The translations under genes were made by a program, and so were the position numbers. Shown here piece after piece: positions 1 through 6,923 of a DNA stretch of 7,032 bases (position 1 is its first letter; each line of letters begins with the position of its first letter). The stretch is taken from assembly GCA_017466965.1 (NCBI GenBank), contig JAFTTD010000174.1:1-7032 (forward strand). Direction: 5' to 3'. Below the pieces are notes generated by a model that saw only the letters and a program-made list of their open reading frames with translations, ran no database searches and was not told the origin of the DNA. The stretch comes from Bacteroidaceae bacterium (lineage in GTDB: Bacteria > Bacteroidota > Bacteroidia > Bacteroidales > Bacteroidaceae).

Positions 1-1168
1 AGGGTCTGAAACCTTAACGCTGAAACTCAGAGGCGCATACGAAGCCATCACCGGGCTTGAAGGTTACGACGGACACAACTACATTGAGTTCGGAGGAGAA
101 GCGAGCATAAAATTGCCGGCATTCCTCATACCATTCGTTAGCCGAGAATGGAGTTCACTCCACAATGCCACATCAGAAATTGCCCTACAGTACAACATGC
201 AGAATCGCCCAGAGTTCAAGCGCAGGGTACTTGGCGCAGCGTGGAGATACAAATGGAACAGTCCAAACCGTCGCGTTAACCACAGATTCGACCTTCTGGA
301 AGTGAACTATGTATATATGCCATGGATGTCGCCAACATTCAAGGAGCAGTATCTTGACTCAATCGGCAAGACCAATGCTATTCTGAAGTACAATTACGAG
401 AATCTGCTGATAACAAAGTTAGGATACACCTACACTTACAATTCACTCGGTCCCACAGAAAAAACATACGGCAAGAACGCATACACCATCAGAGCCGGCA
501 TAGAAACATCGGGCAACGTGCTCTACGGAATAACAACCTTGGCGGACGGAAAGCGCAACTCCGACGGCCAATACACATTCTGCGGCATTGCATACGCACA
601 GTATGTCAAGGGAGATTTCGATTTCTCACGCTCTCTACGTATTGACAAGAACAATTCATTGGCTATCCATGCCGCAGTAGGAATTGCCTATCCATACGGA
701 AACTCCAATGTGCTTCCTTTCGAGAAACGTTACTTCTCTGGAGGTGCCAACAGCGTCAGAGGATGGTCTGTACGTTCGTTAGGTCCAGGCTCATATTCCG
801 GTACCGACAGAGGCATAAACTTCATTAACCAATCGGGTGACATCAAGCTTGACCTCAACCTTGAATACCGAGCCTTCCTCTTTTGGAAACTCAATGGAGC
901 CTTTTTCATCGATGCCGGCAACATCTGGACTATCCGCGACTATAAAGACCAGCCAGGCGGTGCGTTCAGATTTGATGAGTTCTACAAACAGATTGCCGTA
1001 AGCTACGGAATAGGCCTCCGCATGAATCTTGACTTTTTCATTATCAGATTCGACGGAGGAATGAAAGCCATCAATCCTGCATACAGCGACAAGCGGAAAT
1101 ATCCTATCATTGACCCTGATTTCGGCAGAGACTTTGCATTCCATTTCGCTGTAGGTCTTCCTTTCTAA
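1..1168 (+). CDS. BamA/TamA (Omp85) family outer-membrane protein, C-terminal part
   Basis: The reading frame is open from the window edge (first full codon at position 2), so this is the last 388 residues of a larger protein; the TTG at 113 is an internal leucine codon, not a start. The visible part looks like most of a beta-barrel: alternating aromatic/hydrophobic strands, the segment RYFSGGANSVRGW with the Omp85 loop-6 VRGW element (nt 755-766), then LGPGSY, which I recall from Bacteroidota TamL/BamA-like proteins. A conserved strand FIDAGNIW follows, and the protein ends in a terminal phenylalanine (FAVGLPF), as expected for a barrel beta-signal. Family knowledge: Omp85 proteins insert or translocate proteins at the outer membrane using N-terminal POTRA domains, which would lie upstream of this window. 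It may be TamL, but the POTRA/lipoprotein end is missing, so I do not give a symbol. The gene stops 80 bp before aspS, with no hairpin between them. Confidence 0.88.
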   Translation, partial: GSETLTLKLRGAYEAITGLEGYDGHNYIEFGGEASIKLPAFLIPFVSREWSSLHNATSEIALQYNMQNRPEFKRRVLGAAWRYKWNSPNRRVNHRFDLLEVNYVYMPWMSPTFKEQYLDSIGKTNAILKYNYENLLITKLGYTYTYNSLGPTEKTYGKNAYTIRAGIETSGNVLYGITTLADGKRNSDGQYTFCGIAYAQYVKGDFDFSRSLRIDKNNSLAIHAAVGIAYPYGNSNVLPFEKRYFSGGANSVRGWSVRSLGPGSYSGTDRGINFINQSGDIKLDLNLEYRAFLFWKLNGAFFIDAGNIWTIRDYKDQPGGAFRFDEFYKQIAVSYGIGLRMNLDFFIIRFDGGMKAINPAYSDKRKYPIIDPDFGRDFAFHFAVGLPF

Positions 1169-1210
1169 AATAAATAGATACAAAATCACATCATATCAGC
1201 AATTTTTGAT

Positions 1211-1218
1211 TAAATTTG
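1211..1218 (+). promoter_or_regulatory. Candidate Bacteroidota -7 box for aspS
   Basis: TAAATTTG matches the Bacteroidota -7 consensus TAnnTTTG exactly and lies 30 bp before the aspS start codon. No TTTG-like -33 element is seen at the usual 19-21 bp spacing, so this rests on one box. The leader after it is A/T-rich and has no Shine-Dalgarno motif. Confidence 0.45.
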
Positions 1219-1248
1219 CATCATTAAACAATAATATATCAAAACATT

Positions 1249-3012
1249 ATGTACAGATCACATACTTGTGGAGAACTACGTCTCTCCAATGCCGGTGAGA
1301 AAGTAACACTTGCCGGATGGGTTCAGCGAGTGCGCAAGATGGGCGGAATGACATTCATCGACCTTCGCGACCGCTATGGCATAACTCAACTTGTGTTCAA
1401 CGAAGAGGTTGATGCACCACTGTGCGAGCGCGCAAACAAGCTCGGACGTGAATTTGTAATACAAATCACAGGTACCGTAAACGAACGCTACAGCAAGAAC
1501 AACAACATTCCTACAGGCGAAATAGAGATTATTGTCAGCGAACTCAATCTTCTCAATGCCTCTGAAGTGCCTCCATTCACAATTGAAGACAACTCTGACG
1601 GTGGCGACGACATAAGAATGAAGTACCGCTATCTTGACCTTCGCCGTCCATGTGTACGCCAGAATCTTGAGCTTCGCCACAAAATGTGCATTGCTGTTCG
1701 CAACTATCTTTCAGACCTCGGCTTCCTTGAGGTAGAGACACCTATGCTCATAGGCTCTACTCCAGAAGGAGCACGCGACTTTGTTGTGCCTTCACGCATG
1801 AATCCCGGACAATTCTATGCGCTTCCGCAGAGTCCACAAACTCTGAAGCAGCTTCTGATGGTAGCCGGATTCGACCGCTACTTCCAGATTGTGAAATGTT
1901 TCCGCGACGAAGACCTTCGTGCTGACCGTCAGCCAGAGTTCACACAGATTGACTGCGAAATGAGCTTCGTTACTCAGGAAGACGTACTACAGACATTCGA
2001 ACGAAGGGCAAAGCACCTGTTCAAGGAACTTCGTGGTGTGGAGATTGAAGGCAACTTCCTCCGTCTGCCATGGGCTGAAGCAATGCGTCGCTTCGGTAGC
2101 GACAAGCCAGACATGCGTTTCGGCATGGAGTTTGTAGAGCTTATGGACACCATGAAGAAGGGCACATTCCCTGTATTTGACGATGCAGAGTATATTGGCG
2201 GTATCTGCGCCGAAGGATGCGCTTCATATACCCGCAAGGACATTGACAAGCTGACAGAATGGGTTAAACGCCCACAGATAGGTGCTAAGGGCCTTGTTTA
2301 TGCCCGTGTTCAAGAAGACGGTACTGTAAAATCTTCTGTTGACAAGTTCTATACTCAGGAAGATCTTCAGGCGCTCAAGGAGAAGATGCAGGCTAAGCCT
2401 GGCGACCTCATACTCATACTCAGCGGTGATGACGCTATGAAGACACGCAAACAGCTCTGTGAGCTTCGTCTTGAAATGGGTAGCCGTCTGGGACTTCGCG
2501 ACAAGAACAAGTTCGCTCTCCTTTGGGTTACTGAGTTCCCAATGTTTGAGTGGAGCGAAGAAGAAGGTCGCCTTATGGCTATGCACCATCCGTTCACTCA
2601 CCCAATGGATGCCGACATACATCTGCTCGACACAGACCCTGCCGCAGTGCGTGCTGACGCTTACGACATGGTATGCAACGGAGTTGAGCTTGGAGGTGGT
2701 TCAATACGTATCTTCGACCCTCAGCTTCAGGCCAAGATGTTCGAAATACTCGGATTCACTCCTGAGAAGGCACAGGAACAGTTCGGCTTCCTTATGAACG
2801 CATTCAAATATGGCGCTCCTCCTCATGGCGGACTTGCATACGGACTTGACCGCTGGGTAAGCATCTTCGCAGGACTTGATTCCATCCGCGACTGCATAGC
2901 GTTCCCTAAGAACAACAGCGGACGTGACGTTATGCTCGATGCTCCAGCTCCTATCGACCAGAAACAACTTGACGAACTTTGTCTGAAGACAGATGTTCCA
3001 GTTGAAGAATAA
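1249..3012 (+). CDS. aspS: Aspartyl-tRNA synthetase
   Basis: Class II aminoacyl-tRNA synthetase (587 aa, normal for the bacterial type) that charges tRNA-Asp with aspartate in the cytoplasm. Domains in order: N-terminal OB-fold anticodon-binding domain (about residues 18-100, [20 protein letters not shown]); class II motif 1 around [19 protein letters not shown] (160-178); motif 2 [18 protein letters not shown] (218-235); the bacterial GAD insertion (about 290-415); and motif 3 [11 protein letters not shown] (528-538). The catalytic half closely follows E. coli AspRS as I recall it. Residue 31 in the KMGG segment is Met, where non-discriminating AspRS enzymes usually have His; this suggests, by inference, an enzyme specific for tRNA-Asp. 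The ATG at 1249 fits because [10 protein letters not shown] aligns with the usual N-terminus. There is no Shine-Dalgarno motif. A hairpin terminator follows 46 bp after the stop. Confidence 0.97.
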   Translation: MYRSHTCGELRLSNAGEKVTLAGWVQRVRKMGGMTFIDLRDRYGITQLVFNEEVDAPLCERANKLGREFVIQITGTVNERYSKNNNIPTGEIEIIVSELNLLNASEVPPFTIEDNSDGGDDIRMKYRYLDLRRPCVRQNLELRHKMCIAVRNYLSDLGFLEVETPMLIGSTPEGARDFVVPSRMNPGQFYALPQSPQTLKQLLMVAGFDRYFQIVKCFRDEDLRADRQPEFTQIDCEMSFVTQEDVLQTFERRAKHLFKELRGVEIEGNFLRLPWAEAMRRFGSDKPDMRFGMEFVELMDTMKKGTFPVFDDAEYIGGICAEGCASYTRKDIDKLTEWVKRPQIGAKGLVYARVQEDGTVKSSVDKFYTQEDLQALKEKMQAKPGDLILILSGDDAMKTRKQLCELRLEMGSRLGLRDKNKFALLWVTEFPMFEWSEEEGRLMAMHHPFTHPMDADIHLLDTDPAAVRADAYDMVCNGVELGGGSIRIFDPQLQAKMFEILGFTPEKAQEQFGFLMNAFKYGAPPHGGLAYGLDRWVSIFAGLDSIRDCIAFPKNNSGRDVMLDAPAPIDQKQLDELCLKTDVPVEE

Positions 3013-3058
3013 ACATCGACAGCAATACCGCTAAATTATACAGTATTATAAACATAGG

Positions 3059-3101
3059 AACCGGACCGGATTAGACAAACAGCATCTAACGGTCCGGTTT
3101 T
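3059..3101 (+). terminator. Rho-independent terminator after aspS
   Basis: A perfect 10-bp inverted repeat (AACCGGACCG at 3059-3068, CGGTCCGGTT at 3090-3099) is extended inward by a further 5 bp (TTAGA 3071-3075, TCTAA 3085-3089) past a two-base GA bulge, with a 9-nt loop. The T run after the stem is short (TTTT, 3098-3101). Its position between aspS and the next promoter box fits transcription ending here. Confidence 0.78.
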
Positions 3102-3156
3102 CGTATAAATTGCCACCTTTTTATTTGCAACGAATTATAATTAGCGAAAAAGTTCT

Positions 3157-3164
3157 TACCTTTG
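3157..3164 (+). promoter_or_regulatory. Candidate Bacteroidota -7 box for the MBL-fold gene
   Basis: TACCTTTG matches TAnnTTTG exactly, 34 bp before the ATG at 3199 and downstream of the aspS terminator. A TTTG lies at 3124-3127, but its 29-bp spacing is too long for the normal -33 element. The box probably starts the transcript that covers the hydrolase and perhaps the next three genes. Confidence 0.55.
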
Positions 3165-3198
3165 CAAAAATATAAAACATCAGAAACAACCTGAATAC

Positions 3199-3999
3199 AT
3201 GTTAAGATTGATAAGTTTCGGCAGCGGAAGCTGGGGCAACTGTTATGTGCTTAGCGACGAGACAATGTCCGTAATCATCGACTGCGGAATAAGTCTGCGC
3301 CGTATCAAGCGCCTTTTCAAGGATTACGGTATAAACCAGAGCACTCTCAGAGCCGTCCTCATCACTCATGACCATACAGACCACATAAAGGCCGTTGGCA
3401 AAATCAGCAATGAATACTGTCTGCCTGTTTACACAACAGAAAGAATCCACAAAGGCATTCAGACCAACATACGCACAACAACAAAAGTCAATGTCGCCAA
3501 CGTAAAGAAAGTAACAACGGACGAGGCTTTCTGCATAGGCAACTTCAGGATAACACCTTTCATCCTCCCCCACGACTCTACCGAGAATGTTGGATACAGC
3601 ATTGAAAATTCAGACATTTCATTCACCATAATGACTGACATCGGAACGCCTACAGACAATGTTGCAAAATACATCAGAAAAAGCACACATCTCGTCATAG
3701 AATCAAACTATGACAGGCAAATGCTTATAGACGGCAAATACACTGCAATACTGAAGAAGCGAATCATGGGAGGCAACGGGCACTTGTCTAACGAGCAGAC
3801 TGGTACTGCTTTGGCAGAAAACTATCATCCTGAACTCAAAAAAATATGGCTTTGCCATCTCAGCGAAGAGAACAACCTTCCTGAAAAAGCACTTCAAACA
3901 GTGACTGAACACCTTAACAAGGCTGGCATAGACACAGAGAAAGACGTGGAAATCCAAGCACTGAAGCGCAAGACACCATCAGGGCCATTTTTCCTCTGA
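3199..3999 (+). CDS. MBL-fold metallohydrolase, YycJ/WalJ type
   Basis: A 266-residue single-domain metallo-beta-lactamase-fold protein, predicted cytoplasmic, with no signal peptide. The metal-binding set is complete: HDHTDH at residues 57-62 (the HxHxDH motif), His125 in LPHDS, Asp147 in MTDIG, His195 in GNGHLSN and His220 in LCHLSEENN. The start MLRLISFGSGSWGNCY (usual SGSxGNxY) and the closing GHLSN/HLSxxNN pattern are those of the YycJ/WalJ subgroup. A YycJ homologue in Bacillus is reported to act as a DNA 5'-3' exonuclease; whether that applies here is inference, so a general metal-dependent hydrolase or nuclease is the safe call. The gene is preceded by a TACCTTTG box and followed after 77 bp by a HAD phosphatase on the same strand. 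The leader has no Shine-Dalgarno motif. The start is fixed by the family N-terminus. Confidence 0.9.
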   Translation: MLRLISFGSGSWGNCYVLSDETMSVIIDCGISLRRIKRLFKDYGINQSTLRAVLITHDHTDHIKAVGKISNEYCLPVYTTERIHKGIQTNIRTTTKVNVANVKKVTTDEAFCIGNFRITPFILPHDSTENVGYSIENSDISFTIMTDIGTPTDNVAKYIRKSTHLVIESNYDRQMLIDGKYTAILKKRIMGGNGHLSNEQTGTALAENYHPELKKIWLCHLSEENNLPEKALQTVTEHLNKAGIDTEKDVEIQALKRKTPSGPFFL

Positions 4000-4076
4000 A
4001 CTCAACAGAGAGAATATCACCACACTGAAAACAAAATGTCACTGCGCTAAAGACATAACTTAAACATATATAATAT

Positions 4077-4733
4077 ATGAGTAAATTCAAAGTTGCACTA
4101 TTTGATTTGGACGGAACCATACTCAACACCGAAGACCAATACTCTATTTTCTGGGGTAACATCGGAAAAGAGTATCATCCTGAAATTTCCGATTTCGAAA
4201 AAATAATCAAAGGAACCACTCTGAACGAAATTTTCTCAAAATACTTCCCCGACCCCAATCTTCAGCTTCGTCTGACAGAACGGCTCAACGATTGGGAAGA
4301 CAAGATGAAATATGAATACATCGGCGGAGCTAAAGAATATGTCATGGAACTGAAAGCCAACGGTGTGAAATGTGCTGTTGTAACAAGTTCAAACGAGAAG
4401 AAGATGAAGAATGTCGAACGTTCACTTCCTGAGTTCAACACCCTGTTCGACCGTATTCTGACAGCTGAAATGTTCTCAGCCTCAAAGCCTGATCCAGACT
4501 GCTATCTGCTCGGAGCACGTGTGTTCGGAGCCATTACCGATGAATGCATCGTTTTTGAAGATGCCCTCACAGGTATAGAAGCCGGCAGACGAGCCGGAAT
4601 GTTCACCATTGGTTTGGCTACCACCAACAGCAGAGAAAAGATTTCCGGAATGTGCAATGCTGTCTTTGACGACTTTACCACGCTCGATTACGAGAAAACT
4701 CTCATCTTAAGCCAAAAAGAGCGAACAGAATAA
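4077..4733 (+). CDS. HAD-superfamily hydrolase (subfamily IA, phosphoglycolate/beta-PGM-like)
   Basis: A 218-residue soluble phosphatase or phosphomutase-like enzyme. All four HAD motifs are present: motif I FDLDGT with nucleophile Asp10 and acid/base Asp12; motif II VVTSS with Thr103/Ser104; motif III Lys137 in SKPDPD; and motif IV FEDALTGIEAG with Glu161/Asp162. A small helical cap lies between motif I and motif II (about residues 16-85), as in beta-phosphoglucomutase and phosphoglycolate phosphatase relatives. The substrate cannot be told from the sequence; sugar phosphates are common in this group. The DALTGIEAG stretch after motif IV is typical of subfamily IA. The gene lies 77 bp after the MBL-fold gene and 52 bp before panB on the same strand, with no terminator on either side, so co-transcription is likely. 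The AT-rich leader has no Shine-Dalgarno motif. Confidence 0.9.
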   Translation: MSKFKVALFDLDGTILNTEDQYSIFWGNIGKEYHPEISDFEKIIKGTTLNEIFSKYFPDPNLQLRLTERLNDWEDKMKYEYIGGAKEYVMELKANGVKCAVVTSSNEKKMKNVERSLPEFNTLFDRILTAEMFSASKPDPDCYLLGARVFGAITDECIVFEDALTGIEAGRRAGMFTIGLATTNSREKISGMCNAVFDDFTTLDYEKTLILSQKERTE

Positions 4734-4785
4734 TAAGCGTAACAATCATACAAGAAAATTCATCATTTACAAAATAATCTGAATT

Positions 4786-5607
4786 ATGGCAGGATATTTA
4801 GTTGACGACAAAAGAAAAGTCACCACTCACAGCCTCATCCAACTGAAACAGGAGGGCAAGAAAATAGCAATGCTCACATCCTACGACTACACAACGGCAC
4901 AGATTGTTGATGGCGCAGGCATGGATGTCATCCTCGTTGGCGACTCTGCTTCCAATGTAATGGCAGGAAACATAACAACCCTACCTATTACTCTCGACCA
5001 GATGATTTACCATGCGAAAGCTGTTGTAAGAGCCACACAGCGTGCTTTAGTCGTATGCGACATGCCTTTCGGAACATATCAGGTAAATGCAACAGAGGGA
5101 GTAAGCAATGCCATCCGCATCATGAAAGAGAGCCATTGCGACGCTCTGAAACTTGAGGGAGGAGTAGAAATCATTGATACAGTAAAGAAAATTCTTGCTG
5201 CCGGAATACCAATCATGGGACATCTTGGGCTGACGCCGCAGAGCATCAACAAATTCGGCACATATACAGTACGCGCTCGCGAAGAAGCTGAAGCTGAAAA
5301 ACTCATCAGCGATGCCCATGCGCTTGAAGAAGCAGGATGCTTCGCCATTGTTCTTGAGAAGATACCGGCTAAACTTGCAGAAAGGGTAACTCGCGAACTG
5401 ACAATACCGACCATAGGAATTGGCGCAGGAGGCTGTTGCGACGGACAGGTGCTTGTAGTATCCGACATGCTTGGCATGACACGCGGATTCTCGCCTAAGT
5501 TCCTCAGACGATACGCTGACCTCAACACCGTCATGACTGATGCTATCGGACACTACATTGAGGATGTCAAGAATTGCGACTTCCCTAACGAGTCAGAACA
5601 GTATTAA
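4786..5607 (+). CDS. panB: 3-methyl-2-oxobutanoate hydroxymethyltransferase (ketopantoate hydroxymethyltransferase)
   Basis: PanB transfers a hydroxymethyl group from 5,10-methylene-tetrahydrofolate to 2-oxoisovalerate, giving ketopantoate, the first committed step to pantothenate and CoA. The protein has 273 residues, a normal length, and a TIM-barrel pattern. Metal ligands expected for the family are visible: Asp53 in VGDSASNV, Asp92 in CDMPFGTY, and Glu124 in LKLEGG, next to Lys122, which binds substrate. The catalytic Glu191 lies in VLEKIP. The conserved stretches [10 protein letters not shown] (144-153) and [14 protein letters not shown] (211-224) are present. The N-terminus [17 protein letters not shown] fits the ATG chosen. 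It follows the HAD gene by 52 bp and precedes the rubredoxin gene by 98 bp. Neither panC nor panD is adjacent in the visible sequence. The upstream sequence has no Shine-Dalgarno or TAnnTTTG box, in line with being an internal operon gene. Confidence 0.97.
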   Translation: MAGYLVDDKRKVTTHSLIQLKQEGKKIAMLTSYDYTTAQIVDGAGMDVILVGDSASNVMAGNITTLPITLDQMIYHAKAVVRATQRALVVCDMPFGTYQVNATEGVSNAIRIMKESHCDALKLEGGVEIIDTVKKILAAGIPIMGHLGLTPQSINKFGTYTVRAREEAEAEKLISDAHALEEAGCFAIVLEKIPAKLAERVTRELTIPTIGIGAGGCCDGQVLVVSDMLGMTRGFSPKFLRRYADLNTVMTDAIGHYIEDVKNCDFPNESEQY

Positions 5608-5661
5608 GATTTTATATAAAAACCTCTATACAGGGAACAAAACGATTATATCAATTGTTAG

Positions 5662-5687
5662 ATTATTAACCAAAAAAATTATTAACC
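5662..5687 (+). repeat. Paired ATTATTAACC direct repeat before the rubredoxin gene
   Basis: The decamer ATTATTAACC occurs at 5662-5671 and again at 5678-5687, 16 bp apart and separated by an A-rich spacer, ending 18 bp before the rubredoxin start. It could be a paired regulator site or chance in AT-rich DNA. No TAnnTTTG box is seen nearby. Confidence 0.35.
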
Positions 5688-5705
5688 GATTAAAAAAAGC
5701 AGATT

Positions 5706-5870
5706 ATGGGAAAGTATGTATGCGATGTTTGCGGTTGGATTTACGACCCAGCAGAAGGAAATGAAGAATTCGGAATTGCACCAGGCACACCGTTTGAAGA
5801 ACTGCCAGACAACTTCGAATGTCCTCTTTGCTCAGTAGGCAAAGACCAGTTCTCACCAGTTGAGGAATAA
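5706..5870 (+). CDS. Rubredoxin
   Basis: A 54-residue small redox protein holding one iron atom on four cysteines, carrying single electrons in the cytoplasm, commonly to rubrerythrin-type peroxide and oxygen defence enzymes in anaerobes. Translation from the ATG at 5706 gives [18 protein letters not shown], then [12 protein letters not shown], then [12 protein letters not shown]. Both CxxC pairs are present at residues 6/9 and 39/42, exactly the spacing of Clostridium pasteurianum rubredoxin as I recall it. Two otherwise well-conserved positions differ: Trp37 is Phe, and Gly43, right after the last cysteine, is Ser. The protein is otherwise full length and acidic, with no signal peptide. The gene lies 98 bp after panB on the same strand, and a TAA is followed at once by a second TAA. 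It is easily missed because of its size; an out-of-frame ORF (5540-5764) that overlaps it is not real. Confidence 0.95.
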   Translation: MGKYVCDVCGWIYDPAEGNEEFGIAPGTPFEELPDNFECPLCSVGKDQFSPVEE

Positions 5871-5888
5871 TAAAGAAAAAAACAGCAA

Positions 5889-5925
5889 AAGCGGGAGGGT
5901 TCACTTCAAGGTAACCTTCCCGCTT
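5889..5925 (-). terminator. Terminator between convergent genes, stronger for the minus strand
   Basis: An inverted repeat of 13 bp with one G-T wobble: AAGCGGGAGGGTT at 5889-5901 and AACCTTCCCGCTT at 5913-5925, with an 11-nt loop. Read on the minus strand the stem is followed by TTTTGCTG and then seven T's, a good terminator for the J-protein gene whose stop lies about 70 bp upstream. On the plus strand it begins 18 bp after the rubredoxin stop but is followed by CCACTATAG, without a T run, so it ends that transcript less surely, though the A-rich entry makes it partly bidirectional. Confidence 0.75.
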
Positions 5926-5993
5926 CCACTATAGAAAACTATTAAAACAATAAGTACTATAGTATATGTATTAACTATAAAAGGAATACTTGC

Positions 5994-6689
5994 TCAATTG
6001 TTTCCTTCCGCCTTCATTTCCTTCAGAAGTTCTTTCTGCCTTTCTGTCAGTTCTGACGGAAGTGTCACATTATAAGTAATTATCAAGTCGCCATAAGTGC
6101 CGTCAGGTTTCTGATAGCCCTTTCCTTTAAGCCTCACATTTGAACCAGGCTGAGTTCCCGGTTTAATTTTAAGCTTCAGCTTTGAAGATTGAGTCTGCAA
6201 AATTATTTCCCCTCCAAGCAGAGCTGTATATAAATCTATCGAAACATTAGACTGCGCATCTGTCTGCTGAGGCGAAGCAGAAGAATAAGCAGAGCCTCTC
6301 CTGCGCGCACCTCCCCCACCGAACAACTGTTCGAAGAAGTCTGAGAATCCGCCACTGCCACCACCGTTCATGTCAAAGCTGAAGCCCCCACCGAAAGGAT
6401 TGCCTCCGCCACCGAATCCGCCGAAAGGATTGCCTGCACCTCCAGCCTGTTCGTATGCCTCAGCCTGCTTCCATTGCTCTCCATACTTGTCATACTTAGC
6501 CCTCTTCTCAGGGTCGCCAAGCACTTCGTAAGCCTCTGTAAGCATCTGAAACTTAGCCTTCGCCTTCGGATCGTCAGGATGCAAATCAGGATGAAACTGC
6601 TTTGAGCGCTTTCTGAACGCAGGTTTAATCTCGCTTTGAGGTGCATCTTTCTTCACACCCAAAACTTTATAATAATCTATAAATGCCAT
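5994..6689 (-). CDS. Compact class-B J-domain co-chaperone (DnaJ/CbpA-like) lacking CTD-I
   Basis: A 231-residue J-domain protein expected to stimulate the ATPase of DnaK (Hsp70). Order of parts: J domain (residues 1-70) with DYYKVLGV, the HPD triad at 33-35 and the helix III/IV stretch [25 protein letters not shown]; a glycine/phenylalanine-rich linker (about 83-127) with repeated GNPFGG; an Arg/Ser-rich spacer; then one beta domain (about 148-212: [50 protein letters not shown]) and a short C-terminal helix. There is no zinc-finger CxxCxGxG region, so it is not canonical DnaJ. The single beta domain resembles CTD-II of CbpA-type proteins, and CTD-I is absent; family members usually have about 300 residues. 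Helix II has Pro at 23 and Arg at 28. The ATG at 6689 opens with [11 protein letters not shown], the family N-terminus. Octamer arrays begin 9 bp upstream, and no promoter box is found. Confidence 0.92.
   Translation of the reverse strand: MAFIDYYKVLGVKKDAPQSEIKPAFRKRSKQFHPDLHPDDPKAKAKFQMLTEAYEVLGDPEKRAKYDKYGEQWKQAEAYEQAGGAGNPFGGFGGGGNPFGGGFSFDMNGGGSGGFSDFFEQLFGGGGARRRGSAYSSASPQQTDAQSNVSIDLYTALLGGEIILQTQSSKLKLKIKPGTQPGSNVRLKGKGYQKPDGTYGDLIITYNVTLPSELTERQKELLKEMKAEGNN
6391..6435 (-). repeat. In-frame 30-bp repeat in the G/F linker of the J-protein gene
   Basis: The 15-mer CCGAAAGGATTGCCT (plus strand) is exact at 6391-6405 and 6421-6435, 30 bp apart, so in frame. It encodes the two GNPFGG units in the glycine/phenylalanine linker. 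It looks like a small internal duplication of a low-complexity coding segment. Confidence 0.7.
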
Positions 6690-6698
6690 ATGTTGTTT

Positions 6699-6826
6699 AA
6701 GTTTTTAAGTTCTTAAGTTTTTTAGTTTTTAAGTCTAAGTTTAAGTTCTTGAGTTTTTTAGTTCTTGAGTTTTTAAGTCTGAATTTAAGTTTTTAAGTTC
6801 TTAAGTTTGTAAGTTTTTAAGTTTGC
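6699..6826 (+). repeat. Octamer tandem array, AAGTTTTT/AAGTTCTT family
   Basis: Consecutive 8-bp units: AAGTTTTT (6699), AAGTTCTT (6707), AAGTTTTT (6715), TAGTTTTT (6723), then two 6-bp units AAGTCT and AAGTTT (6731-6742), AAGTTCTT (6743), GAGTTTTT (6751), TAGTTCTT (6759), GAGTTTTT (6767), AAGTCTGA (6775), a 4-base ATTT, AAGTTTTT (6787), AAGTTCTT (6795), AAGTTTGT (6803), AAGTTTTT (6811), AAGTTTGC (6819). The period is 8, not a multiple of 3. Each typical junction contains TTAAG or TTTAG, giving stop codons in every frame. The array starts 9 bp upstream of the J-protein start codon and so covers the leader and promoter zone of that gene. Confidence 0.9.
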
Positions 6827-6866
6827 AATGCCATCCTATGGTATCGTCTGAACTCCTAAACTCCTG
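6825..6866. repeat. Composite module copy 1: palindrome, CGTCT joint, AACTCCT octamers
   Basis: This is the first of two copies spaced 98 bp apart; positions 6839-6866 are identical base for base to 6937-6964 (28 bp, core TGGTATCGTCTGAACTCC). It opens with GCAAT, then a small hairpin: ATGCCAT (6828-6834), loop CCT, ATGGTAT (6838-6844), seven pairs with one G-T. The joint CGTCT leads into AACTCCT octamers. Confidence 0.85.
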
Positions 6867-6873
6867 AACTCCT
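6850..6873. repeat. AACTCCT octamer array, block 1
   Basis: Three 8-bp units in a row: GAACTCCT (6850-6857), AAACTCCT (6858-6865), GAACTCCT (6866-6873). On the minus strand they read AGGAGTTC/AGGAGTTT. A T9 homopolymer (6873-6881, sharing one base) follows; such a run can slip during replication. Confidence 0.9.
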
Positions 6874-6883
6874 TTTTTTTTGT

Positions 6884-6923
6884 AAGGTTATAAGGTTTTA
6901 AGGTTATGAGGTTATAAGGTAGG
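6884..6923 (+). repeat. Octamer tandem array, AAGGTTAT family
   Basis: Five 8-bp units: AAGGTTAT (6884), AAGGTTTT (6892), AAGGTTAT (6900), GAGGTTAT (6908), AAGGTAGG (6916, degenerate). It takes the same place in composite module 2 that the AAGTTTTT array takes in module 1, showing that the octamer sequence can differ while period and position are kept. Confidence 0.88.

Noticed and set aside
113..115. TTG start codon for the outer-membrane protein
   Set aside because: The frame is open upstream to the window edge and the sequence before it continues the barrel pattern, so the gene begins outside the window.
791..1189. Minus-strand 132-residue ORF opposite the outer-membrane protein gene
   Set aside because: It lies wholly antisense to a recognisable Omp85 barrel; its content is explained as a shadow of that coding frame.
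5047..5553. Minus-strand 168- and 151-residue ORFs opposite panB
   Set aside because: Two overlapping antisense frames within a confidently identified panB; neither shows a family motif.
5540..5764. Plus-strand 74-residue ORF overlapping the panB end and rubredoxin start
   Set aside because: It is out of frame with both well-recognised genes, is lysine/arginine-rich and low in complexity, and has no family features.
5955..5964. TACTATAGTA perfect palindrome between the terminator and the J-protein stop
   Set aside because: It is a 10-bp AT-rich palindrome lying downstream of both convergent genes, easily due to chance and with no known site resembled.
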